Shown here in pieces: positions 10,924 to 20,682 of a stretch of 64,000 nucleotides of DNA. Origin of the DNA: Girardinichthys multiradiatus (taxonomy: Eukaryota > Chordata > Actinopteri > Cyprinodontiformes > Goodeidae); assembly GCF_021462225.1 (NCBI RefSeq), contig NC_061815.1, forward strand, positions 50,932,373 through 50,996,372. The letters are read 5' to 3'. The notes beneath the pieces were generated by a model. The model saw nothing but the letters and a program-made list of their open reading frames with translations, ran no database searches and had not been told where the DNA came from. Position numbers and translations under genes: made by a program. How positions within the stretch are numbered: the stretch's first letter is position 1; every line of letters begins with the position of its first letter.

Positions 10924-13900
10924 CTATAGCGCCCCCAGCTGGATCCGCCTGAACAGCTGCTGCCTCTGCGGTGCTGTCATGGTGTCGCAGCTCTGCAGCA
11001 GGTTGGCCAATATCAGCGTCTGCTGGACGCTCGCCGCTCGGACCCAAATACGGCCGTTCATCCCAACCACCAGCTCACAGGGGAACAGCTGCTCCAGGTC
11101 GGCCCGCAGGTCACTGTGGGGGGTCAGGAGCCTGCAGAGACAACAGAAGGATTCAACAGAACCAGAACACACAGTTTCTAAAGATTATTGTTAGATCCAT
11201 CAGAACTGCTGGATTCTATCAGAATCCCCAGATGCATATGCAGATGGTTTAATCGGAATTTACAGAGATTCCTCAGAACCATGCACACCAAAAACCTCTC
11301 AATCAGAACCATGCACACCAAAAACCTGTCAATCAGAACCATGCACACCAGAATCCGGCCAATCAGAACCATGCACACCAGAAACTGGTGAATCAGAACC
11401 ATGCACATAAGTGAAGGATAAAACAGCTGCATGTTTCAGCTTGTTGATCCTTGTGGGATTTACAGAACCTTGCTTGGTTCTATTAATCAGATTTCTATGA
11501 ATTTTTGAAGTCATGCAGACTGCAGTTGATTTGTGAGGTGAGTTACCTTCTGACAAGACCCAGAGACACTTTGATGAGCAGACCTGCGGCTCCAAACACA
11601 CCCATCCCATTGGCCCGGCCCGATCCATCAATGCACACCAGCTCTGGCTCCATGTCTTTATTGGCTACAACGAACTGAGCAAACACCAGATCACCCACCT
11701 GCAGAAGAGACACAGAGAAAGTGGAAATCAGTCAAATCTTAATCTGAGCCAGAACTGGTTCTGTGGAGTCATGGCAGGGTTCTTTGTCGGCTGTAGCGCA
11801 TGCGCTGAGTCTGTTCCCGCTTCCTTTCAACCCATGCGACCGCTAACGGTAGGGCTTTCTAAACTCACGTCAGCTTCGAAGGGAGGGGTAGAAACGGCGT
11901 CATGTGACGGGCCTGCAGAAGAAAATCGTCTCCCCCCCGACACGCTAAAAACCATTATTGGCGAGAACGCTGTTCACATTACTGCAGCTCAGAACCTGCA
12001 GTAATGTGCCGGACCAAAACCTCACGCCACAAGAACAGTTTTTTCCCATCTGCCACCAGCCTGGTTAACAAAGCCCAGAAACCACCCTGACACTCTCCCT
12101 TCCCTTTCCCCCCCCCCCCTTTATACTGACAGGACACCTGTAACCTGTAACTCTATGAGTTACATTAACGCTCAGCTTGGACTCCTGCTTTACTTGCACA
12201 ATGATCACCTGCACTGTTGTATTGCTCTTGCATCTTATACTGCTCTATATTTACTCTCACTCACTTAAAACTGTGCACATATATTTATATTATATTGTAG
12301 ATATGTTTGTACTGTTTAATTTGTATTGTATTGCACCGACTACGCCAAAACAAATTCCTTGTATGTCCAAAAACGTACTTGGCAATAAAGCTTTTCTGAT
12401 TCTGAACCATAATGGATCCTCTAACTGCAGAGACTCTGCAGCACCTAAATGTCTCACCTGGACATTGGGTCGGTTCCTCTTGGTGGCGCCTTCAAATGCC
12501 AGGTAGGACAGAGATGCCTGCTCACTTCCTCCATAGTCCACCTTGAAGATATCTCCAGATTTAGCCGTTACGATGCCGATCACCGTCTCTCCTTTGGCTG
12601 GGACATACTGAGAACAGAAGGAGGACAGAGAGATGCAGGTAAAGTCCATTTTTTCTGCTTCCATGGGATGTAGGAGGTTTGGTATCGGAGCTGCTGATCT
12701 AATCATTGATTAACTGACCATCATCAGTGTGAGCACCTGTGCACTATACAGGTGTGTCTTAACACAACGCCAAGATGGAAAGACATCAGCAATGACCTCA
12801 GAGCAGCATCTGTTGCTGCCCATCAACCTGGTAGAAGGTCATCTCCAAACACCTGAGGTCCATCTTTCTGCGGAGAGAAAGATTCTTCCCAGATGGAAAA
12901 CACCAGAGACGGCTGCCAATCTTCCCAGGAGTGGACGTCCCAGCAGATTCAGGCCAATGCCAGAGTGTGAGGCTTAGAGAAAGCCAAGAGCTCCATCTCA
13001 GACTCTACAGGCCTTGGTTAGCAGGTCCAAGGTCATGACAGGACAGTTAGAAAAACACTGAACCAGTATGGATGCCTGGAAGGATTGAAGGAGAAGGCCT
13101 CTTCTTTCTAAAAACTAGATGGCTACAGGACTTAGGTTAGCAAAGCTGCATTTGGAGGAAGGACAAGACTTCTGGAACCATGTCCAGGGGAGACCAAAGT
13201 TAAGGCGTAGTACACTGCGACAGACAAGTTATATCAACATTCAAGCATAATGTTGGAGGGTTGATGCCATGGGCTTCATATGAGCATGTTGCTCATAAGA
13301 TGCTTCCTCTGTATAACAAGCTATTCTAGAGCCAAATGTGTCGGGTCAGGTCTGTCCAACAACTGAAGCAACATCAAGTGGACTGTTTTACTCAAATTCT
13401 ACAGTTTGGTTTCTTCTGAGCTTTGTTAGGAATAAACTTGCTTACTATTATTTATAGATTTCACACACAGACAAGAATGAGAAAGTATGAATGCTAATAT
13501 TTTCACTGGGTTGATTGTGGTACAAACTGTAATAGGAGCCATTAGATTGCTCCAGCCACACATGGGTTCGACGACTGCTATTACACACAGTATCAGATAG
13601 ACACCAGGATGGTGTCAGTCTACTGATAAACACTGAGGAGGTGCACATCCCTTGCATTGGAGTGCCAGATAGAACATTACTTATGACCTTCCTTCGGGCG
13701 ACGGTCCGAGACAGGAGCCTCAGCGCCGATCTGTAATCATTCCTCTGACTAATTTAGATTAAATGTGGTAAAAGTTAGAAGCTGCCTGAGAGTCAGGGTT
13801 ATACAGACTGGGATCAGGGACCGGAAGCACTCCCAGGAGGGTGTATCTCAGACAACTTATTAAATAATGACAGGGTGGAACCTGATGTTGGGTCACAAAC

Positions 13901-14483
13901 TGGAATAATATGACAACCTAAGAACAGAACCAGAGAACTGAAGGAATGTGGACTTATGATAACTGAACTGGGCGATGAATGAATTCTTTCCAACAGTTCC
14001 TTAAGTTGATCCTCTGAATTTAAATAAAAACTATTTGGTCCGTTTCAGAGCTTTATAATCTGAGAACAGGCAGCTCATAGACCAGATTTGAACTCAGTCT
14101 CAACCAGAACTCGATTTGATTTTTATCTGATTTTTCATTAAATTAAGTTTATATTTTCAGAATTAACTATCAGAACAGTCTAGATCTGTGTTCCTAAGTC
14201 TGACGGATCCAGACAACAATTCGGTTGTAAGTTCGGAGCGGACTGGACTCACCCTCCTCTGCTGAGACTCGATCCAGAACTTGTTGGGCTCTTTGTGTCT
14301 CAGCACGCCGCTCCGGCTCACCAGCAGACGGTCTCCACTCCGCCGCAGCCCAGGCCCGGCCACTAGCCGTTCTGGCCTCCCGCTGTCCGTTAGAGGGAGG
14401 GTGTCTTGGGGGCCGCAGCAGAACTCATCTCCGGGAAGCAGAATCTGCCCAACCCGCTCCTTCAAAATCGAGAACATGCTCAT
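10924..14483 (-). CDS. exosc3: exosome component 3 (Rrp40), complete, four exons
   Basis: Exons on the minus strand are 14483-14253, 12607-12458, 11698-11547 and 11131-10924 (stop TAG at 10924-10926). All introns are GT-AG and the join is 741 nt, or 246 aa, against about 275 in human. Rrp40 is a cap subunit of the nuclear and cytoplasmic RNA exosome and helps thread RNA into the 3'-5' exonuclease core. Exon 1 carries the N-terminal domain ([21 protein letters not shown]). Exon 2 starts the S1 domain ([31 protein letters not shown]). Exon 3 has [16 protein letters not shown] and GRANGMGV. Exon 4 is the KH-like part with the diagnostic GMNG ([10 protein letters not shown]). The start is uncertain: in-frame Met codons lie at 14594, 14483 and 14477. 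I chose 14483 because it gives a length nearest the family without a Cys-rich leader. Confidence 0.95.
11273..11408 (+). repeat. 30-bp minisatellite in exosc3 intron 3
   Basis: About 4.5 head-to-tail copies of a unit near 30 bp built on AATCAGAACCATGCACACCA. The last ten bases vary from copy to copy (AAAACCTCTC, AAAACCTGTC, GAATCCGGCC, GAAACTGGTG). The array sits inside the intron between exons 3 and 4 and has no coding role. Its open frames in both strands are a by-product of the period being a multiple of three. Confidence 0.9.
12010..12415 (+). mobile_element. 3' end of a teleost LINE (Rex1/CR1-like) in exosc3 intron 2
   Basis: A 5'-truncated LINE tail, antisense to exosc3. It includes TTTTCCCATCTGCCACCAGC, a C-run at 12109-12119, TTTACTTGCACAATGATCAC and the characteristic end CGTACTTGGCAATAAAGC followed by TTTTCTGATTCTGA. 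This end sequence is widespread in teleost genomes. No target duplication could be fixed with confidence. Confidence 0.75.
12760..13290 (+). mobile_element. degenerate Tc1/mariner relic in exosc3 intron 1
   Basis: The order of motifs follows a Tc1 transposase gene: CAAGATGGAAAGACATCAGC, ATCTTCCCAGGAGTGGACG and CAAGACTTCTGGAACCATGTCC (the stretch before the first catalytic Asp). Later come remnants of the ATGGGCTTC region. Frames are destroyed by stops and deletions and no terminal repeats survive. It is much older than the elements at 8.3 and 47.3 kb. Confidence 0.55.
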
Positions 14484-14669
14484 GGAACACCGCGCTGCAC
14501 TGCAGGAAGTGATAGAGAAACGCAATGGGCAGCCGCAGCGCCCTCTACCGCTCCGGAGGATCAGGTTTTGACACGTGCACTTGATATCCTCCACCTTCTC
14601 TTCTTCCTCCTCCTCGTCCTTCTACGGAAGAGCATTAGGGCCACTAAAAAAATAAAATAAAATTCTGAC

Positions 14670-15490
14670 TTTTTTCTCAAAATTCTGACTTTTTTCTCAG
14701 AATTCTGACTTTTTTCGCAGAATTCTGACTTTAATCTCAGAATTCTGACTTTAATCTCAAAATTCTGACTTTAATCTCAGAATTATGACTTTTTTCGCAG
14801 AATTATGACTTTAATCTCAAAATTCTGACTTTTTTCTCAAAATTCTGACTTTTTTCTCAGAATTCTGACTTTTTTTCGCAGAATTCTGACTTTAATCTCA
14901 GAATTCTGACTTTTTTCGCAGAATTATGACTTTAATCTCAAAATTCTGACTTTTTTCTCAAAATTCTGACTTTTTTCTCAGAATTCTGACTTTTTTCGCA
15001 GAATTCTGACTTTAATCTCAGAATTCTGACTTTTTTTGCAGAATTATGACTTTAATCTCAATATTCTGACTTTTTTCTCAAAATTCTGACTTTTTTCTCA
15101 GAATTCTGACTTTTTTCGCAGAATTCTGACTTTAATCTCAGAATTCTGACTTTAATCTCAAAATTCTGACTTTAATCTCAGAATTATGACTTTTTTCGCA
15201 GAATTATGACTTTAATCTCAAAATTCTGACTTTTTTCTCAAAATTCTGACTTTTTTCTCAGAATTCTGACTTTTTTCGCAGAATTCTGACTTTAATCTCA
15301 GAATTCTGACTTTTTTCGCAGAATTATGACTTTAATCTCAAAATTCTGACTTTTTTCTCAAAATTCTGACTTTTTTCTCAGAATTCTGACTTTTTTCTCA
15401 GAATTCTGACTTTAATCTCAAAATTCTGACTTTAATCTCAGAATTCTGACTTTTTTCTCAGAATTCTGACTTTAATCTCAGAATTCTGAG
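14670..15490 (+). repeat. 20-bp satellite array, left arm (about 41 units)
   Basis: The unit on the + strand is AATTCTGACTTTTTTCTCAG with three recurring variants: TTTAATCTCA, TTTTTTCTCA and TTTTTTCGCA. A minority of units have ATTATGAC in place of ATTCTGAC. Junctions between units often create the 10-bp palindrome CAGAATTCTG. Variants are ordered, not random: a 120-bp six-unit block recurs, and a longer pattern repeats about every 400 bp (14721 and 15121 begin the same series). Confidence 0.97.
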
Positions 15491-16475
15491 TTTAATGCAG
15501 GTGAGCACCTGGAAGCATCTGGGTGCAACCAGCTTCATCGCCTGAGATGTGAGTCGTGCAGGGGAACGTCCAGCAATCTTGGGGAACATGTCAGATTTAA
15601 GTGACTTTTTACGTGGCCGAGGGCTTCCTGAAAATGCCATTTCATTATTGGAAGAGCAGAAGGTGAGTAAAACAACAGAGTTAGTTTAGTGTCCAAAACG
15701 GAACGAGCTGTTAGCATGTTTGTTAGCTTACATCGTTAGGAGGAATAAACGTGTTCCACAATGTTACATCACACGCATTGAATATAGGGTTATTAGCTGC
15801 TGATTTCTGGAATTATCCCAAAAGTGTTGGTTGTGTTTTATTTTATTGTTCTTTGTGTTGAATGTTTTCCAAGGAAATTAACCAGTAGTTGAATTATAGA
15901 CGCTAACCACCTGCCAACATGAAAAATGTATTTGATGCGTTCAATTAAGTAACTTTTCATACAGCAGAGGAGAGAAACCTGAATGAAATTGAAGGTGAAA
16001 TACATGTTTATATATATTAATCAGGAAAATGGATGGCTTGCATAAACAGCTGCCGATCCCCGATTGTTGTTCTGATTGTGGTTGACTAAAGATCCTCTCA
16101 AACCATTCGCTAGCACCAACTAATGTTGTGCAAATAACTATATATAGGCTATGTTAGTGGTACAATGTTGGAAAAATATACAAACTGTTAAAATGTCAGA
16201 ATCACAAAATAATTTTCCTGCTCTGTGTTTTATGTGCCAGCTCAAGACTTAAATTACATTTTATACTCTGAGCTACCCTCATTGTTGTCAGTGCAGTTAT
16301 CGCCAAGGTGCGGAAATGGTGGGCTACAGTTCACTAAATCAAACTTAATACACTCATTAATGTTTCTTATAAAACAGTAAAACCAAAATTGCTGGTTGGG
16401 GAGCACAGCCGCCTTGAACTTTGACCACAGGGTGATATGATGTTGTTCGCACAACCAATGGAAACGCAAAATTAT
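15486..16475 (+). repeat. left inverted arm (unique part) carrying exon 1 of the integrase gene
   Basis: About 990 bp, inverted and nearly identical to about 17903-18896. It starts with TGCAGGTGAGCACCTGGAAG and ends at GCAAAATTATG. It contains the start codon and first coding exon of the enclosed gene (15588-15662, donor GTGAGT). The promoter of that gene is therefore presumably in this arm or in the satellite. Confidence 0.93.
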
Positions 16476-17876
16476 GTGATGGATGGATGGATGGATGGAT
16501 GATCCAATTGCTGTTCCAAATAATTATATACAATGTTTCATTGTGTGTTCTATGTGTAATACCCTTTATTAGACTGTATATTAATGAATCGGTGTTATTG
16601 TACCGACATGATAATCAATCCAATCCTTTCATTTTAAAATAAAGTAGAGGATGGTCCATTTACTGAAAGGCTATGCTTTAGCTCCTTCTTTCACCTTTGT
16701 ATGTCTCCCTAAAACAGTATATAGCTTTTATGCTATTTAAAGTCAGTATTTTCCTATTGGCATGAGGGTGATCTTAACACTGATTTGCAGGGAAGACTTT
16801 GAAAAAAAGTAATTGTGTTTTCTGTCTGTTTTTGTGCAGATTGATTGGGATGTCATAGCGCTGATGGATGACGCAACTCCGGCAAATTACATCCCTTCCT
16901 ATGGAGACCGAATTGCCCTCTTCAATTTCTGCAAAAGCAAACAACCACTCTCAAAAAGAAAACAGGGTCTTCTGCCAAGAGTTCCCCTCTCAGAGTGAGA
17001 GACACAGTTCCTGAAATGTCAGATTTGGATGACCTAGTCAGACTCTACTTCAGACTTTCTTTCAGTAACAAAGAAATACTTGCAATTTTAGCACACAGTC
17101 ATCAGACTATAATAAGTGTTCGAACTCTAAAGAGAATTTGTAAAATACTTGGGCTGTTCAGAAGGAAGAATCAGTCAGACCTGGAAGAAGTGATGGTCTT
17201 TGTCCAACAAGAAATCATGACCAGTGGTCAGATGCAAGGTTATCGATGGCTACATCTTCGTGCAGTTCAATGTGGAATTGTGGTGTCACAAGATACTGTA
17301 AGACGCATAATTAAATTGGTTGACCCACAAGGTGTGGAACTAAGACGAGCTCGACGATTGAGAAGACGTCAGTACAACTGCAAAGGACCAAATGCACTTT
17401 GGCACATGGATGGCTATGATAAACTAAAACTATATCGCATTGCTATTAGTGGCTGCATAGACGGTTTTAGCCGCTATGTTTTATGGATGGAGGCTTATGT
17501 CACAAACAATGACCCTAAATTGATTGCAAGTTATTTTCTGAAAACAGTTTCATGCATCAATGGATGTCCAGAGAGGATACGTGCTGACAGAGGAACAGAA
17601 AATAGATGTGTCGAACAAATGCAGATGTTTCTGCGGAGAAACCACACAGACAGTTTTGCAGGGGATAAAAGTTTCGTTTATGGAAGAAGTACAGCCAATC
17701 AACGCATAGAAGGGTGGTGGGCTACCCTCCGCAAACAGAGTGCACAGTTTTGGATGAGCTTATTTCAAACCTTTCAGGATGATGGTCACTTCACCGGAGA
17801 CTTTTTGGACAAAAATCTTATCCAATTCTGCTTTCTTAATCTTATTCAGGTAAAAGGGTGTACACATGTTGTGTAA
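15588..17876 (+). pseudogene. integrase/transposase-like gene, 3'-truncated, one frameshift
   Basis: Exon 1 is 15588-15662 (MSDLSDFLRGRGLPENA..., 25 codons, donor GTGAGT). Exon 2 opens at 16840 after TTTTTGTGCAG with IDWDVIALMDDATPANYIP. That is a SAM-like N terminus typical of integrase-core proteins in fish. At about 16950-16960 (A-rich run) the frame slips by one base. The second frame then runs to 17876 with a helix-turn-helix region (VRTLKRICKILGLFRR), followed by the DDE core: HMDGYDKLK, CIDGFSRYVLW, RIRADRGTEN and a Glu in QRIEGWW. The C-terminal region expected after FLNLIQ is absent. A splice-donor-like CAG|GTAAAA lies at 17847-17853, and the right arm begins only about 25 bp later. 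I infer a non-functional copy. Partners and target specificity are unknown. Confidence 0.8.
16478..16502 (+). repeat. GGAT tetranucleotide microsatellite
   Basis: Six copies of GGAT/ATGG immediately after the inner end of the left arm. The right arm lacks it, so this marks the exact left inner boundary of the inverted repeat. Confidence 0.95.
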
Positions 17877-18896
17877 TGTCAGAATTCTGAGATTAAAGTC
17901 AGTCATAATTTTGCGTTTCCATTGGTTGTGCGAACAACATCATATCACCCTGTGGTCAAAGTTCAAGGCGGCTGTGCTCCCCAACCAGCAATTTTAGTTT
18001 TACTGTTTTATAAGAAACATTAATGAGTGTATTAAGTTTGATTTAGTGAACTGTAGCCCACCATTTCCGCACCTTGGCGATAACTGCACTGACAACAATG
18101 AGGGTAGCTCAGAGTATAAAATGTAATTTAAGTCTTGAGCTGGCACATAAAACACAGAGCAGGAAAATTATTTTGTGATTCTGACATTTTAACAGTTTGT
18201 ATATTTTTCCAACATTGTACCACTAACATAGCCTATATATAGTTATTTGCACAACATTAGTTGGTGCTAGCGAATGGTTTGAGAGGATCTTTAGTCAACC
18301 ACAATCAGAACAACAATCGGGGATCGGCAGCTGTTTATGCAAGCCATCCATTTTCCTGATTAATATATATAAACATGTATTTCACCTTCAATTTCATTCA
18401 AGTTTCTCTCCTCTGCTGTACGAAAAGTTACTCAATTGAACGCATCAAATACATTTTTCATGTTGGCAGGTGGTTAGCGTCTATAATTCAACTACTGGTT
18501 AATTTTCTTGGAAAACATTCAACATAAAGAACAATAAAATAAAACACAACCAACACTTTTGGGATAATTCCAGCAATCAGCAGCTAATAACCCTATATTC
18601 AATGCGTGTGATGTAACATTGTGGAACACGTTTATTCCTCCTAACGATGTAAGCTAACAAACATGCTAACAGCTCGTTCCGTTTTGGACACTAAACTAAC
18701 TCTGTTGTTTTACTCACCTTCTGCTCTTCCAATAATGAAATGGCATCTTCAGGAAGCCCTCGGCCACGTAAAAAGTCACTTAAATCTGACATGTTCCCCA
18801 AGATTGCTGGACGTTCCCCTGCACGACTCACATCTCAGGCGATGAAGCTGGTTGCACCCAGATGCTTCCAGGTGCTCACCTGCATTAAACTCAGAA
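17877..18896 (-). repeat. right inverted arm, with one satellite unit at its inner edge and a second exon 1
   Basis: Inverted copy of the left arm. Its inner edge (17877-17902) is a single satellite unit, GTCAGAATTCTGAGATTAAA followed by GTCAG, in the same orientation as the right array. The left inner edge has no such unit. The arm carries an intact inverted duplicate of integrase exon 1 (minus strand, about 18837-18763, MSDLSDFLRGRGLPEDA). The element therefore has two divergent-origin first exons pointing at each other. Confidence 0.92.
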
Positions 18897-19360
18897 TTCT
18901 GAGAAAAAAGTCAGAATTCTGAGAAAAAAGTCAGAATTCTGAGATTAAAGTCAGAATTCTGAGATTAGTCAGAATTCTGAGAAAAAAGTCAGAATTCTGA
19001 GATTAAAGTCAGAATTTTGAGATTAAAGTCAGAATTCTGAGATTAAAGTCAGAATTCTGCGAAAAAAGTCAGAATTCTGAGAAAAAAGTCAGAATTTTGA
19101 GAAAAAAGTCAGAATTTTGAGATTAAAGTCAGAATTCTGAGATTAGTCAGAATTCTGAGAAAAAAGTCAGAATTCTGAGATTAAAGTCAGAATTCTGAGA
19201 TTAGTCAGAATTCTGAGATTAAAGTCAGAATTCTGAGAAAAAAGTCAGAATTCTGAGATTAGTCAGAATTCTGAGATTAAAGTCAGAATTCTGAGAAAAA
19301 AGTCAGAATTCTGAGATTAGTCAGAATTCTGCGAAAAAAGTCAGAATTCTGAGAAAAAAG
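18890..19360 (-). repeat. 20-bp satellite array, right arm (about 24 units, with 17-bp variants)
   Basis: The same unit as the left array in opposite orientation (CTGAGAAAAAAGTCAGAATT, CTGAGATTAAAGTCAGAATT). It includes a shortened 17-bp variant, GAGATTAGTCAGAATTCT, at least six times, which is absent from the left array. The TCGCA variant common on the left appears only twice here (as CTGCGAAAAAAG), and the right array is about half as long. The two arrays have evolved separately. Confidence 0.96.
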
Positions 19361-19363
19361 TAT

Positions 19364-19365
<2 letters not shown>

Positions 19366-19406
<41 letters not shown>

Positions 19407-19530
19407 ACATATATACATAAACACATAAATATATAAACACATAAACATATATATAAACACATAAATATATATATATATATATATGTTTATACATATACAG
19501 ATGTATATATATATATATATATATATATAA
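19366..19530. repeat. (AT)n microsatellite with interspersed ATAAACACAT units
   Basis: Long AT dinucleotide runs at about 19370-19402, 19468-19484 and 19508-19531, separated by repeated ATAAACACATA blocks. It directly follows the fold-back element. Confidence 0.95.
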
Positions 19531-19675
19531 TTATATTCTGCACATGTAGTAGAAGGTAAAATGGGGATTATTTTATTATTTTTATACTGTTACATTGTTT
19601 TATGTTGCTGTAGTTAGTTAATAATTATATATTAACTATATATTAAATAAATTCTGCCGGTGTCCACCACCGGGT

Positions 19676-20682
19676 TCAGGGATTGCCGCCGCGACAGGCA
19701 CCGCAGACCTTACGGCCGCAGCTACGGGCAGCAGCATCGACAATCGATGCGGAGAGCATGGTCCACTCGGACTCTATGTCTCCAACATCCCCCGGGATCT
19801 GGTTGAGGCTCTCCCGGAGGTGAGAGTTGAATACATCCCTGGCCGAGGGCTCCGCCAGGCGTTCCCAGCAGACCCTCACTATGCGCTTGGGCCTGCCAAG
19901 TCTGTCCGGCTTTCTCCTCCTCCAGCGGATCCAACTCACCACCAGGTGGCGATCAGTGGACAGCTCAGCCCCTCTCTTCACCCGAGTGTCCAAAACATGC
20001 AGCCGAAGGTCTGATGATACGACAACAAAGTCGATCATTGACCTCCTGCCTAGTGCATCCTGGTGCCAAGTGCACTGATGGACACCCTTATGTTTGAACA
20101 TGGTGTTCATTATGGACAATCCGTGACTAGCACAGAAGTCCAATAACAAAACACCACTCAGATTCAGATCGGGAAGGCCATTCCTCCCGATCACGCCTCT
20201 CCAGGTGTCAGTGTCGTTTCCCATGTGGGCGTTGAAGTCCCCCAGCAGAATAATGGAGTCCCTGGGAGGGGCCCTATCCAGCAACCCTGACAGGGACGCC
20301 AAGAAGGCCGGGTACTCCGCACTACCGCTCGTCCCGTAGGCTGAAATGATAGTCAGAGACCTCTCCCCAACTCGAAGGTGCAGGGATGCGACCCTCTCAT
20401 CCACTGGGGTAAACCCCAACACTAGACGGATGAGCTGGGGGGCGACAAGCAAGCCAACCCCACCCCGCCGCCTCTCCCCGTAGGCCACTCCAGAGTAGAA
20501 GAGAGTACAACCCCTCTCGAGGAGATGGGTTCCAGAGCCCACGCTGTGCGTGGAGGCGAGCCCGACTATTTCTAGTCGATATCCCTCGACCTCCCGCACA
20601 AGCTCAGGCTTCTTCTCCCCCAGCGAGGTGACATTCCACGTCCCTAGAGCCAGCCTAAGCATCCGGGGATCGGGCCGCCGAG
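19676..20682 (-). CDS. Rex3 APE-type endonuclease domain (inverted segment)
   Basis: Minus-strand frame of 328 aa from Met at 20662. It shows the endonuclease landmarks in order: [17 protein letters not shown], then GLLVAPQL, then SAYGTSG, the metal-site block [12 protein letters not shown], then [13 protein letters not shown], and the C-terminal [12 protein letters not shown]. The expected catalytic Asp, Asn and His are therefore present. The frame then runs into the end of the inverted segment, so the domain is cut off from its reverse transcriptase. It cannot make the full polyprotein. Confidence 0.92.

Larger units (their letters stand above)
14650..19360. mobile_element. 4.7-kb fold-back element: satellite-tipped inverted arms around an integrase-like gene
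   Basis: The outer ends are arrays of one 20-bp satellite unit in opposite orientation (left 14670-15490, right 18890-19360). Inside them lie two nearly identical inverted arms of about 990 bp (left 15486-16475, right about 17903-18896). The 1.4-kb centre carries an integrase-like gene. The arms differ at only scattered bases, for example GAAAATGCC against GAAGATGCC in exon 1. The catalytic-domain type (GPNALWHMDGYDKL, IDGFSRYVLW) resembles the integrase-core proteins of IS3EU-type eukaryotic DNA transposons, a family attribution I make from memory and rate as tentative. No convincing target duplication is visible at either end. The left end lies about 150 bp upstream of the exosc3 start codon. 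Confidence 0.8.

Noticed and set aside
14163..14594. Exosc3 start at 14594 (adds 37 residues)
   Set aside because: The added leader is Cys/Arg-rich, unlike the family N terminus, and would place the start closer to the satellite. It is not excluded, but 14483 is preferred.
14670..15490. CRISPR-like array of short repeats
   Set aside because: The 20-bp units abut directly with no unique spacers, and the setting is vertebrate nuclear DNA. It is a satellite.
19676..20662. Independent antisense gene opposite the Rex3 reverse transcriptase
   Set aside because: It is the endonuclease half of the same Rex3, inverted by twin priming. The flanking TSD and the continuous element sequence explain it.
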